This document shows, in pieces, positions 15,514 to 24,108 of a stretch of DNA of 34,993 bases; positions within the stretch are counted from its first letter, which is position 1; every line of letters starts with the position of its first letter. A program made the translations under genes and the position numbers. The stretch lies in the NCBI RefSeq assembly GCF_000241485.1, contig NZ_JH584244.1, positions 26,625 through 61,617 of the forward strand. Direction: 5' to 3'. This DNA is from Sphingomonas sp. PAMC 26605 (GTDB lineage: Bacteria > Pseudomonadota > Alphaproteobacteria > Sphingomonadales > Sphingomonadaceae). The notes below the pieces were generated by a model that saw only the letters and a program-made list of their open reading frames with translations, did not search any database and had not been told where the DNA came from.

Positions 15514-17499
15514 TCATTCCCCTCGGATGGCGAGACCGCCGATGTTCGATCGCGGAATATTTGCTGTCTTAGGCAGCTCTCTCTCTCCGACCGCGCAAAG
15601 GCCGTCGAAGAGCTTGCGGACCTGCTGCTTTGGCGGAACCGCAAGACAATCATTGATGGCCGATCGATTCAATCTGCGGCCTTCCTTCGCTCCGCTACCG
15701 GTCGGGCTGGCAGCTTCGGAGGCAGACGGAGTACCTGCCTCAGATGCGGCAGCGGCTGCGGCCGCGTCATTGGCGGCCTGCGTCGCCTCGATCACGCGCA
15801 GGCTATTCGCCGCGATCGCGGGGTCGACGCGGATCTCGGGCATCTGCGGCGCCGCAATCTTGCTGCGCTCGATCAGGTGCTTCTCGGCATAGTAGCGGAC
15901 CTTCTTGCCGTAGGTCGCGTACATGCCGCGCCGGAAGACAATCAGATCGTTCTCGGGCAGAAGCTCGACCTCCTGCGGGAGCATCAGCGGCCGGCGCTGG
16001 TCGGACTCGGACGTCGAGCCGCCCCCGCCACCCCATGTGCCCATCGAGCGCGAGCGCGCTTTATAGGTGTAGCTGCCGAGCTGGTCGGAGATTTTCTTAG
16101 CCTCGGACAAGGCGGCCGGACGCAGCACGAGCCGCACGGCGCAGTTGCGCTCGATGTCGGCCGCCACCTTATCGCCATAGACGCCCTGGATCTGCTCGAG
16201 CGACTGGAACGCCGGCAGCATCCGCAATCCATAACCGGCGACATAGCTGAAGGCGGTCGCAAGCACGGTGCATTTGCCAAGGCTGGCAAACTCGTCGAGC
16301 GCGAGCAGCACTTTCACCTGATGCAGGCCATCGGACGGTCGCTCGCGGACGTTGCGGTCGATGAGCTGCTGGAAAAGCAAGCCGTAGATCGGCGCGACGC
16401 GCTCGAGATCATCCGGCGAGACGCCGAGGTAGAGCGAGATCCGCTTATCGCGGAACTCGCTCAGATCGAAATCGCTATCCGACGTTGCTGCATCGACATA
16501 CGGGTTCAGCCAGGCATTGATCTTCGACGTGACCGACTGACGCAGGCCAGAGAAGGTGTTCGCGGACGAGCCGGTGTAATCCTGGATCGCCGAAACGCAC
16601 GCGGTCGAGAGCGGCTTACCCGCCTTCTCACGGGCAGCGATGATCTTGGGGAAACGCCGTTGCGCGTCGACAGCCGCGAACTGGCGATAAACCTCGCCAA
16701 GCGTGAACGGGAGCGCGTCTTCGCCATCGTCGACGGTCGCAGCGATATAAGCGGTGACGCCGAGGAACGCGGTGCGCGCGCCTTCGGCCCAGAACTTCTC
16801 GCCGGTGAGCGGGTCGGGGTAGAGCATCGCCCCGATCTTCTGCAGCTCGTTGATGACCTGAATCGGATCACGCCGGTCGATGTAGCTCAAGGGATTCCAG
16901 CGCACGGTGCGGCCGGTTGGATCGAGCGGATTGAACAACAGCACTTGCTGGCGCAGCACGTTTTTGCGGTAGCCCGCGGTGTTGTCGTAATTTTCCTGCT
17001 TGATGTCGAGCACGACCACCGAGTCCGGCCAGTCGAGCAGGTTCGGGATGATGACGCCGACGCCCTTGCCGGCGCGGGTCGGCGCCTCGAGCATCACATG
17101 CTCGGGACCGCCGAAGCGCATCACCTTGCCGTTGAACTTGCCCAGCACGATGCCGGCCTCGGACAGCAACAGGCCCTTCTTGACCTCGTTGATGCGCGCC
17201 CAGCGCGCCTCGCCGTGCAGCTTCTGGCGCGTGAACAGCGTCGAGACGATGATGATGACGGTCAGGACCAGGCCGATGCCGAAACCGATCAGGAACGGCA
17301 CATAGACGATCGGATACCCTTTGAGCGCCCAAAGCGCGCCCGGCACCTTGCTCCACGCCGTATGCGCGTTGAGCAGATGCGCCTTGAACAGGACCGCGAC
17401 CGCGCCGATCGCCGCGCTCATTACCACCCCGATCAACGCTAAAAACGCGATCGCTGCCGGCTGCGACCCCTCGTCGCTCCGCATCCATCTTCCGCTCAC
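15514..17499 (-). CDS. virD4: VirD4/TraG-type coupling protein
   Basis: 661 residues, GTG start at 17499 with AGGAGAG upstream (ATG at 17484 is the alternative). Two or three N-terminal transmembrane helices (residues about 17-40, 62-85) precede the ATPase: Walker A APTRAGKGVGVIIP at about residue 136, Walker B VLLALDEFASLGK at about residue 396, and the TraG/VirD4 segment AFQSLEQIQGVYGDK. The tail is Ala/Ser-rich and low complexity (ANDAAAAAAASEAGTPS). VirD4 is the hexameric inner-membrane receptor that takes the relaxase-DNA complex and protein effectors to the channel. It follows virB11 by 12 nt. Length is typical. Confidence 0.95.
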   Translation of the reverse strand: MSGRWMRSDEGSQPAAIAFLALIGVVMSAAIGAVAVLFKAHLLNAHTAWSKVPGALWALKGYPIVYVPFLIGFGIGLVLTVIIIVSTLFTRQKLHGEARWARINEVKKGLLLSEAGIVLGKFNGKVMRFGGPEHVMLEAPTRAGKGVGVIIPNLLDWPDSVVVLDIKQENYDNTAGYRKNVLRQQVLLFNPLDPTGRTVRWNPLSYIDRRDPIQVINELQKIGAMLYPDPLTGEKFWAEGARTAFLGVTAYIAATVDDGEDALPFTLGEVYRQFAAVDAQRRFPKIIAAREKAGKPLSTACVSAIQDYTGSSANTFSGLRQSVTSKINAWLNPYVDAATSDSDFDLSEFRDKRISLYLGVSPDDLERVAPIYGLLFQQLIDRNVRERPSDGLHQVKVLLALDEFASLGKCTVLATAFSYVAGYGLRMLPAFQSLEQIQGVYGDKVAADIERNCAVRLVLRPAALSEAKKISDQLGSYTYKARSRSMGTWGGGGGSTSESDQRRPLMLPQEVELLPENDLIVFRRGMYATYGKKVRYYAEKHLIERSKIAAPQMPEIRVDPAIAANSLRVIEATQAANDAAAAAAASEAGTPSASEAASPTGSGAKEGRRLNRSAINDCLAVPPKQQVRKLFDGLCAVGERELPKTANIPRSNIGGLAIRGE

Positions 17500-17511
17500 G
17501 CCATACTCTCC

Positions 17512-18534
17512 TCAATCGTTCGGCTTGCTCGCAGGATCGAACCAGACTTCCGTCACGCGGTAGCGCGCCGGCCGACCTTCGCCAGGCGGCAGGCGGTGCA
17601 TCTGCACGACGATATCGACCAGCGATCGCAGCAGCGATCGGATGTCGTGCCGGTCGAGATCGTTGCCGCCCTCCGACTCCTTCACCAGCAGCGTAAGCTG
17701 CTCGAACGCGCCCTCGGCCGTATTGGCGTGGACCGTCGTAATCGAGCCGGGATGGCCGCTGTTGACGTTGCGCAGGTAGAAGAACGCGGTGCCGTCGCGC
17801 AGCTCCTGCAACAGGATGCGATCGGGCCGCATCCGCAGCGCCGATTCCAGCAACTCCTTGGCGCCGGCCTTCTGGAGGCTCTTGCCGTCCTTGGCATACA
17901 TCATGTGGACGTGATTGCGCTGCGGCACGACCAGCTCGCGCGTGTCCTCGATCGTCAGGATCCGCTCATAGTCCGGGATCAGCTTGATGAGCCCTTTCGA
18001 GAAGCTCGTCTTGCCCGAGCCGGTCGCTCCGGAGATCAAGATGTTCTTGCGGGCCTCGACGGCCAGCTTAAAAAAGCCGCGCCAGTCACCCGCCTCGCGC
18101 AATCGCAGCAGATCTGCATCGACGTCCCCGTACAGACCATGCGCGCGGACCTCGCTGAACAGTCCGCCCCGCTCGAAGTCGTCGATGTTCATGGTCACGC
18201 CCGAGGCTTTCCGGATCGTGATCGATATGAAACCTTGCTCGACGGCCGGGGGAACGACGACCTGCGCGCGTTCGCCCCCGGGCAGGACCGAGGAGCAGAC
18301 CGGATATTCAGAGTTGATGTCCTGCTTGGTCAGGCCGGCGATCAGCTTCGCCAGCGTCATGAGAGCGGCGTTGTCCAACGCCGGCTCATCATGCCACTCC
18401 CAACCGTTGCGGGTTTCGAGACCGATCACTCCCGGCTCGTTGATGACCAACTCGGTCACGTCGTCACGCAGCAAGTGCCGTGCGATCGGCTCAGCATTAT
18501 GCTCATAGATGAGCGACGTAGGATTGGATGCCAT
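17512..18534 (-). CDS. virB11: VirB11 traffic ATPase
   Basis: 340 residues, ATG at 18534, 4 nt after the virB10 stop. Contains Walker A ISGATGSGKTSFSKGL (about residue 167), the Asp box ILTIEDTRELVVPQ, LLESALRMRPDRILLQELRD (Walker B region) and the His box GHPGSITTVHANT. VirB11 proteins form hexameric rings at the base of the T4SS and switch the VirB4 ATPase between pilus assembly and substrate transfer. All motifs intact; standard length. Confidence 0.96.
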   Translation of the reverse strand: MASNPTSLIYEHNAEPIARHLLRDDVTELVINEPGVIGLETRNGWEWHDEPALDNAALMTLAKLIAGLTKQDINSEYPVCSSVLPGGERAQVVVPPAVEQGFISITIRKASGVTMNIDDFERGGLFSEVRAHGLYGDVDADLLRLREAGDWRGFFKLAVEARKNILISGATGSGKTSFSKGLIKLIPDYERILTIEDTRELVVPQRNHVHMMYAKDGKSLQKAGAKELLESALRMRPDRILLQELRDGTAFFYLRNVNSGHPGSITTVHANTAEGAFEQLTLLVKESEGGNDLDRHDIRSLLRSLVDIVVQMHRLPPGEGRPARYRVTEVWFDPASKPND

Positions 18535-18538
18535 CGGC

Positions 18539-19840
18539 TTAGCGCCTCAGCCCCACGTCATAGACCGAGCGGAAATCGAAGTCCTTGGCGACGAAGATCG
18601 CAGCCGTGTCGCCCTGATTCTTCTTCAGGATCGGCTTGATCTGCATCGTCGACTGGAGGACCGTCGATCCCGTGGTGCTCGGAACCTGCGTCGTGTTGCT
18701 GCCCTCGCCGGCGAGCGAGCGGCTCGCGATCTGCGAGGCATCCTCCAGCACCGAAATCACAAGCCCGACGCCAAACCGCGCCCAGAACTGCGTATCTACC
18801 CCGCCCGGAAGCCCAGCGCGGCCGAGACTGTCGGCCGCGGGCGAACCGAGATCGATCGCGACCCCGCGAGGCGTCAACGCGCGGGTCCACAGCACGAACA
18901 GCCGAGCCTGCCCTTGCGTGATGCCGCCCGAATATTGACCGAGCACCTTGGTCCCCTTGTCGAGGAGGACGATGCGGCCGTTCTCGGAATAGACGTCGTG
19001 GTTGATGACGCATGACACGAACCCAGCCTGCGTCGAGTTGATTGCAGTCTGAAGCGTGCAGGGGATCACAGTGCCTGCGCTGAGAAGCAGGTTGCGATCC
19101 GCGACCATTGTCGCCCGCACAGTCTGAATCGCGGAGTGCCCGAGCTGATCACTGAAATCGGTGGAGCCCTTTGCCGGCGCAGCAGGGGCATCTTCATCCG
19201 ACGAGCCAAACCCACTCGCGCCGAGCCCGCGACGCGAGACCGTCGACTGCCCACCACGCGCCCCATCATCCTGCCCGGCGCCCTGTTGCCCGTCCATACC
19301 GGGCGCGGCTATGGAGGCGCCCGAAGCCATGCTGCTGTTGCCAAAGGCCATGATCGGCGATCGCCGCGCAGCGTCCGCCATGGCGCGGGCTTGCTCGGCC
19401 CGTCGCACCGCGTGCGACTGCTGCCCGTTTGTCGTGGCGGTTGCCGTCCCTGTTGCTGGAACCGGGTTCCCGTTGGCGTCTGTAACCTGCGTACCGACCG
19501 CTGGAGTGACCGGTCGCCCGAACACGTCCGTCTGCTGCGCGCCGGATTGACCGAGCTGACCCGCCAGCGCTGCTCGCTGCGCGTTCGGCGAGCCCATGAC
19601 GTCGTCCACTGACCGCTCGCTGGCTTTTGCCGGCTGTGCGGTAGCCTCCGTGCTGGCGGAATGGTGAAAGGCACTATAGCCGATCATGATGCCGCCCATG
19701 GCACCCAGAAGGCCGATGCCGGCGCCGATGAAGGCAATGTTGCCCCAGCCCCCGCTGCGCACGACCGGGCTATCGATGTCGCTGGGAGGGACGGTATCGG
19801 CAGCGACGTCGCCGCCCCGGTCAATCACGGTGCCGACCAT
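18539..19840 (-). CDS. virB10: VirB10 channel scaffold protein
   Basis: 433 residues. One transmembrane helix near residues 32-54 (NIAFIGAGIGLLGAMGGIMI) separates a short cytoplasmic part from a low-complexity Ala/Gly/Gln-rich periplasmic linker (about residues 60-230) and the conserved TrbI/VirB10 domain: LLLSAGTVIPCTLQTAINST, GFVSCVINHDVYSENGRIVL, LLDKGTKVLGQYSGGITQGQ, RLFVLWTRALTPRGVAIDLG. VirB10 spans both membranes and forms the outer-membrane pore with VirB7 and VirB9. It follows virB9 by 1 nt. The linker is longer than the minimum, which is common. Confidence 0.95.
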   Translation of the reverse strand: MVGTVIDRGGDVAADTVPPSDIDSPVVRSGGWGNIAFIGAGIGLLGAMGGIMIGYSAFHHSASTEATAQPAKASERSVDDVMGSPNAQRAALAGQLGQSGAQQTDVFGRPVTPAVGTQVTDANGNPVPATGTATATTNGQQSHAVRRAEQARAMADAARRSPIMAFGNSSMASGASIAAPGMDGQQGAGQDDGARGGQSTVSRRGLGASGFGSSDEDAPAAPAKGSTDFSDQLGHSAIQTVRATMVADRNLLLSAGTVIPCTLQTAINSTQAGFVSCVINHDVYSENGRIVLLDKGTKVLGQYSGGITQGQARLFVLWTRALTPRGVAIDLGSPAADSLGRAGLPGGVDTQFWARFGVGLVISVLEDASQIASRSLAGEGSNTTQVPSTTGSTVLQSTMQIKPILKKNQGDTAAIFVAKDFDFRSVYDVGLRR

Positions 19841-19841
19841 G

Positions 19842-20849
19842 TTACTGTCCCTTCACTTTACGTTCGACCACATTGGAAACGGTGCCCGTGCGATCGCCGC
19901 GATCGTTTCGCAGCGGGGCCTCGTTGTAGATGCAAAGTACCGTAGTTCCGCGCCGGAGGCGGAGCTGACGATAGACCGCATGAATCACCACAAAGTCCTC
20001 GCGCACATCGTAGGGGACGATGGTCTCGGTCCCATCGACGTCGACCGCGAAGATCGAGGGAATGTCGGCGTGCCCTGGATAGCGCAGCACCGTGAACTCG
20101 CCATTGTCGGAGACCTCGGTCGGCTGCAGAGCGGAGTCGCCCTGCACCGTGTAATTCATGTTCCGAGTACCCTCGATCACCGCATGGTCGAGTGCCGCTT
20201 GCGCGACGTTGGTCTCGATCGCCTTGGCGGTTTGCGCTTGAGCGAGCTGCACCTGTAGCGCGGCCATTGCCCGTTCCTCGCGTGGATAGCGGAATCGGAC
20301 ACCGTACATCGTCTCGCCCGTCCCGAGCGACAGATTGAAATGATAGGTCCGCGGCGTTCCGCCAGCGTTGGTGATGACGATCAGGTTCGTCCCGCCCGCC
20401 TTCTCGCGCGGCTTGAGGAAAACGACATTGCCGACCGGCGCGATCTGCCACGACACTGTGTCTCCCAATGCGGCCTGCGTGACCGTCTCGCCGGGCCCGA
20501 ACTGGATTTCGATCGCGTGGCGGAAGCTGCCGACGATCGTCACCACCTGGTCGGGATCGTAGTTGACGTTGCGGACGCGCGCGTCCTTACCGCCAGAAAT
20601 CGGCGTCTCGGACGCAAATGCCGCTTGCGGCATCAGCGTAACCGCAACAGCGCCTACGACCGAAAATGCGATGAGGCGCTGCCACACCGCCCCAACTCCG
20701 CGCCAGAAGCGGCTCTTCGAGCCGCTCTCTGTCACGACCAAATCCGTCGTCTGCGGTGACAAGCGCACCGCCAGCTTCTTGCGAAGCCCAGGCATGAAGG
20801 GGACGATGACGCGATCGCCATTGTCCGGGGTCTTTGGCTGATCGGTCAT
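19842..20849 (-). CDS. virB9: VirB9 outer-membrane core protein, with N-terminal extension
   Basis: 335 residues from the ATG at 20849, which sits 1 nt after the virB8 stop and has GGAGGC upstream. The VirB9 domain is clear: ARVRNVNYDPDQVVTIVGSF, IEIQFGPGETV, GNVVFLKPREKAGGTNLIVI, and the C-terminal NYTVQGDSALQPTEVSDNG segment. Unusually, about 54 hydrophilic residues precede the export signal (IAFSVVGAVAVTLMPQAAFA, cleavage likely near ASETP). A GTG at 20687 with GGAG upstream would start exactly at the signal peptide, so an internal start is possible. VirB9 builds the outer-membrane core ring with VirB7 and VirB10. Confidence 0.93.
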   Translation of the reverse strand: MTDQPKTPDNGDRVIVPFMPGLRKKLAVRLSPQTTDLVVTESGSKSRFWRGVGAVWQRLIAFSVVGAVAVTLMPQAAFASETPISGGKDARVRNVNYDPDQVVTIVGSFRHAIEIQFGPGETVTQAALGDTVSWQIAPVGNVVFLKPREKAGGTNLIVITNAGGTPRTYHFNLSLGTGETMYGVRFRYPREERAMAALQVQLAQAQTAKAIETNVAQAALDHAVIEGTRNMNYTVQGDSALQPTEVSDNGEFTVLRYPGHADIPSIFAVDVDGTETIVPYDVREDFVVIHAVYRQLRLRRGTTVLCIYNEAPLRNDRGDRTGTVSNVVERKVKGQ

Positions 20850-20850
20850 C

Positions 20851-21528
20851 TCACGCCTCCGGGTCGGAACGATAGTTGACGACCTGGAAGCCGAGGGGAT
20901 TGATGTTCCGATCCTTCTCGTGTTCCGGCGCCGTGGTGTATTTGAAGGTCATGATCGCGTTCCAATTCTGCGCGATCGGCGTGTTCTGCCCGAACGTGAT
21001 GATCTTGGTGAAGCGGACTTGCGCGACGGTCGGGCTAAGGAAGCTGATCGTCCGGATCGAGATCGAGACATAGCCCTTGTTTCCGTAGATGTTCGACGGC
21101 GCGTGCTTGTTGTTAGCCGTAACACCGTTCAGGTAGCGAGCGCCCTCGGCCGCATCGCTCGTGAGCATGACGGTATAAGCGTTCTCGCGTGCCGCATCGT
21201 TCAACCAACCTTCGCGGAGCCGCACATATTGCGAGATGAAGTAGCGGTTGACCGCATCATCGTAAGTGCGCGGTTGTGGCCCCTTGAGGGCCGTCACGAC
21301 CTGCGTTTCGCCGGACGATTTGTCGACCCGGATGACATAAGGCTCGACCGTCTTCAGCGGGGCCAGCATGGCCACAGCCGCGACCGATGCTACGGAAAGC
21401 GCGCAGGCACCTGTAGCTACACCCCAAGCGAGCTTCTTGGACTGAATCGCCGCACGCATGCGGTCATATTCCCAGGTCCTCGATGTCTCGAAGTATTTCT
21501 CTTTATCTTCGGACTTCACCGCGCCCAT
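20851..21528 (-). CDS. virB8: VirB8 inner-membrane assembly protein
   Basis: 225 residues from the ATG at 21528 (AAGGGA about 9 nt upstream); the frame is open 14 codons further, overlapping the preceding lipoprotein gene. One transmembrane helix at about residues 34-56 follows the cytoplasmic FETSRTWEYDRMRAAIQSKK segment. The periplasmic VirB8 fold is indicated by VEPYVIRVDKSSGETQVVTA, DDAVNRYFISQYVRLREGW, and FKYTTAPEHEKDRNINPLGF (the conserved NPxGFxV end). VirB8 is a nucleation factor of the channel. Intact. Confidence 0.95.
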   Translation of the reverse strand: MGAVKSEDKEKYFETSRTWEYDRMRAAIQSKKLAWGVATGACALSVASVAAVAMLAPLKTVEPYVIRVDKSSGETQVVTALKGPQPRTYDDAVNRYFISQYVRLREGWLNDAARENAYTVMLTSDAAEGARYLNGVTANNKHAPSNIYGNKGYVSISIRTISFLSPTVAQVRFTKIITFGQNTPIAQNWNAIMTFKYTTAPEHEKDRNINPLGFQVVNYRSDPEA

Positions 21529-21541
21529 GGCGTCGATCCCT

Positions 21542-21949
21542 TCAGCAGGAGGAGTAGGACAGCGCGACATCCCGCTGGGACATCCGAGGCACTGATCGCG
21601 GAACGTTCATCGCCCCAGGCCCCATTGGCGCAGCAGGCGCTGCGCCGGGCGTCTGCGGCGGAGAAGGAGTGGGAACCGGACGGGGGGCATCATCCCGCAT
21701 CAGCACCGGATCTGACGGAGGCGCAGGTGCCGGTGCCGGTGACGCCGCGCCGCTAGGCGGCGCGACCATCGACTGCCCTGTGCCCTGCTGCGATGCCGGC
21801 ACCGGTACGGGCAAACTCGGCAGGATCGTGCCGTACAGGTTCGCAGGTCGACGGTGCTTACCGTCGCAGACGGAAACGGGTTTGATGTGAGTCCCGGTGC
21901 AACCGCTAAGCGCAACCGCGCCTAACGCCACGATAGTCAGCCTTTTCAT
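21542..21949 (-). CDS. VirB7-like proline-rich lipoprotein
   Basis: 135 residues from the ATG at 21949 (CGGAGACC as Shine-Dalgarno). Lipobox VALSGC (Cys about 17) shows a lipoprotein. A short segment HIKPVSVCDGKHRRPANLYG contains a second Cys, then the rest is Pro/Ala-rich low complexity and ends SQRDVALSYSSC with a terminal Cys. Position between virB6 and virB8 equals that of virB7, the small lipoprotein that pairs with VirB9, but the classical protein is only 40-60 residues. I infer a VirB7 role from position and lipid anchor; sequence similarity to VirB7 is not demonstrable by eye. Confidence 0.75.
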   Translation of the reverse strand: MKRLTIVALGAVALSGCTGTHIKPVSVCDGKHRRPANLYGTILPSLPVPVPASQQGTGQSMVAPPSGAASPAPAPAPPSDPVLMRDDAPRPVPTPSPPQTPGAAPAAPMGPGAMNVPRSVPRMSQRDVALSYSSC

Positions 21950-22023
21950 ACGGTCTCCGTTCGTATCTTTGCCGCAGGGGCGGTGTGCGTGATTCATTGT
22001 TCGTGAGCGGCCGATAAGCCGAT

Positions 22024-23076
22024 TTACGACGAGCGATTTGCGGAGCCGCCTGAGCCGCCTCCCGCTGGGCGGTTCGCCTGCGTCGCTCGCCGGAACATGA
22101 GCTTGTTGGTCAACATGTTCGCGCCAGTCGACAGGAAGCCGTGGCCGCCCGACGACGCGCCACCCGCGATACCCGCAGCAATGGCTGGAGCTTGGAAAAA
22201 GAAGATCGTGCCGATGATGTAGATGGCACTACAGACGAGCGTTGCAGCCATGATCAAATCGGTATTTAATACGATAAACGTCCCCTGCATCGTATTAAAC
22301 TGACTCCCATCGCCTAAAGCATTGAGAGTGCTATCCATAGCAGCGACCTGCAAACCAGTGATGAACTTCGTCATAATAGCCATTACAACCATCAGAAGTA
22401 TGAAATTTACTGTCTGCTTCAACCAACCGTCGAATAACCATCGAGAGGAATTAAACAGTAAGCAAGCAAGTGCCAGAGGAGCTAATGCTACACATATGGC
22501 CACAGAAAGCTTTGCGAATATAACAATACAAAATCCAACACATGCCGAAAGAAAGGCAAAAACGTATAGGATAGCGATGCATAAATACGTGATTAGGTAA
22601 CAACGTAGCTGGAGGAGTGGTGTGCGGATGTCAGTGATGCCCTGAGGCTGCTGCGCCTGGACCTTCGCGTTTGCATTCGTCAACAACTTGGCAAGTTTAG
22701 TCGTATCGGAAACATAGGAGTCAAACGTGGTGCCAGGGTTACCAACAGGAGTGCCCGATCCAGCCGCGATGATTTCTCCCGGAAGATTTGTAACTACGTT
22801 TACAACAAAGGCCGAGTATCCGATCGAGCTAGCCGCCGCTAACACGAAACCAACCTTTCCGGCTTGGAATACTAATTCCCGTAAGGGTGCTTGTATGGCG
22901 CCCCGAAGCACCGCAAAGCCGAGCACTAAAAAGTAAATAGTTGCTGCGAGGGCAAGGGGCGCCGCCACAAATGTAACCAATCCCGATCCGAAGCTTGCCA
23001 CAGCCGCCGTTATCGCAGTTTCAACATACGCGTAACTGGTCGTGAACAGCGTCATTATGTTGACTGGACCGGGCAT
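22024..23076 (-). CDS. virB6: VirB6/TrbL-like polytopic channel protein
   Basis: 350 residues with at least five or six hydrophobic segments (about 15-55, 68-98, 155-205, 215-240, 258-285) and the VirB6-type motif SSRWLFDGWLKQTVNFILLM around residues 210-230. The tail is Gly/Ser/Asn-rich. VirB6 is an inner-membrane channel component contacting the DNA substrate, and in several systems is the target of entry-exclusion proteins. From about 22250 to the end of the eex gene the DNA is clearly poorer in GC than the flanks (hand count 22 G+C of 60 at 22501-22560), suggesting replacement from another source. Confidence 0.93.
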   Translation of the reverse strand: MPGPVNIMTLFTTSYAYVETAITAAVASFGSGLVTFVAAPLALAATIYFLVLGFAVLRGAIQAPLRELVFQAGKVGFVLAAASSIGYSAFVVNVVTNLPGEIIAAGSGTPVGNPGTTFDSYVSDTTKLAKLLTNANAKVQAQQPQGITDIRTPLLQLRCYLITYLCIAILYVFAFLSACVGFCIVIFAKLSVAICVALAPLALACLLFNSSRWLFDGWLKQTVNFILLMVVMAIMTKFITGLQVAAMDSTLNALGDGSQFNTMQGTFIVLNTDLIMAATLVCSAIYIIGTIFFFQAPAIAAGIAGGASSGGHGFLSTGANMLTNKLMFRRATQANRPAGGGSGGSANRSS

Positions 23077-23115
23077 TGATAGAAATCCTACGGCTATAAA
23101 AAAAGAGATAGCGAA

Positions 23116-23385
23116 CTATTTACGCTTGGTATTCGCGTCGTAGAAGTTCTGTGAATCCTTGCCGGCCTGTATCTCAGCTGCAGATATGACGGCGTTTTGG
23201 GTAGTGGAGCACATGTTGGTCTTCTGATCAGCTGGGAGATGGCTATACTCCCCAGTGTCGCACTTTGCCTGCCACTCTCCGAGAAGTTTCCGGTTATTCA
23301 GCAACTCCTGTGTAGTCGGAACCACAACATTCTGTTGGCATCCGCAAACTAGCAACAATACGGAAATGCAGAGTCTTTTGCGCAT
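23116..23385 (-). CDS. EexN-like entry-exclusion lipoprotein
   Basis: 89 residues with lipobox LLVCGC (Cys about 16). The segment TTQELLNNRKLLGEWQAKCD, ... NMCSTTQNAVISA follows the EexN pattern (short helix with LxxW.xxC and a second Cys then NA). These lipoproteins block entry of the same plasmid from another donor. The location between virB5 and virB6 equals that of eex in pKM101. The last residues, NFYDANTKRK, nearly repeat the end of the neighbouring VirB5 (AFYDANTIRK), and the DNA is similar too, so part of the 3' end looks copied from virB5. The gene is AT-rich. Start ATG at 23385, 2 nt after virB5. Confidence 0.75.
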   Translation of the reverse strand: MRKRLCISVLLLVCGCQQNVVVPTTQELLNNRKLLGEWQAKCDTGEYSHLPADQKTNMCSTTQNAVISAAEIQAGKDSQNFYDANTKRK

Positions 23386-23419
23386 CGTTATTTCCTAATC
23401 GTATTGGCGTCGTAAAAAG
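23129..23419 (-). repeat. Near-direct repeat at the 3' ends of virB5 and eex
   Basis: GTATTCGCGTCGTAGAAG at 23129-23146 and GTATTGGCGTCGTAAAAA at 23401-23418 agree at 15 of 18 positions, 272 nt apart, and encode the shared FYDANT(K/I)RK tails of the two proteins. The feature spans both copies and the eex gene between them. It would be the expected trace of a short recombination or insertion event. Confidence 0.7.
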
Positions 23420-24107
23420 CCGCGGCATTCCGAGCCTGCGCCATCTCGGCGCTGGTGATAGCGAGGTTACCTTCACCAGATTGGGCCATCTGGATCGCCT
23501 GCATCTTCAACGTGTCGTTCTGAAGCTGCGCCTGTTCGACGGCGATGCGAGCTTGCAGATCCATGACGTCCTTTGGATCTTTCGCATAATCGAGTTGGGA
23601 GCGGAGCTGGTCGAGGCCCTGCATGCGGGTTTGAGTGATGCTCAGCGTATTCTCGCCCATCGCAGCCATTGCCGCAGACGATCCGGTCGCATCCTTCAGC
23701 GCCTGGTTATATGCGGCGTCGGCATCGGAACCCGACGACAATGCGTAACGAGACTGAATGCTCGATGCGAGCGTACCCAGCGAACCGATCTTCGACAGGT
23801 CGCCGCTGAGAAGCGTCGACGCATCGATCGACGTGTTAGGCAGAATGTTACGCACCTGCGAATTCAGCAACTGCGGTGCGATGCTGTTGACGTTGGTCAG
23901 CTTCGACAGCGAATTGAACGAGTCCTGCGCCTGCTGAATTTGCTGCTTGCCCTGGTCGATCATCTTGACCGTATTCTGGACCTGCGCGAGTGCTTGGACG
24001 TAGGTCGAGGTGTCGAACACAGGGATGCCCTGGGCCGCGGCCGGCGACGCAAACGCAGCGAGCGCGACCGGCGCGGCTGCAAACATGAGGATGTTCTTGA
24101 GCGACAT
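23388..24107 (-). CDS. virB5: VirB5 minor pilin
   Basis: 239 residues from the ATG at 24107, 1 nt after the virB4 stop, with the excellent Shine-Dalgarno AAAGGAGAA. A Sec signal peptide ends ASPAAAQGIPVFD (cleavage about residue 25). The mature protein is helical and Gln/Asn-rich: STYVQALAQVQNTVKMIDQG, KQQIQQAQDSFNSLSKLTN, and in the C-terminal half DLQARIAVEQAQLQNDTLKM, fitting VirB5/TrbJ minor pilins that sit on the pilus tip. The end reads AAAFYDANTIRK, repeated in the next gene. Intact. Confidence 0.92.
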   Translation of the reverse strand: MSLKNILMFAAAPVALAAFASPAAAQGIPVFDTSTYVQALAQVQNTVKMIDQGKQQIQQAQDSFNSLSKLTNVNSIAPQLLNSQVRNILPNTSIDASTLLSGDLSKIGSLGTLASSIQSRYALSSGSDADAAYNQALKDATGSSAAMAAMGENTLSITQTRMQGLDQLRSQLDYAKDPKDVMDLQARIAVEQAQLQNDTLKMQAIQMAQSGEGNLAITSAEMAQARNAAAFYDANTIRK

Positions 24108-24108
24108 G

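Noticed and set aside
15457..17442. 661-codon open frame on the plus strand
   Set aside because: It is the antisense shadow of virD4, whose frame has all coupling-protein motifs; the plus-strand translation is rich in Arg, His and Asp and has no domain.
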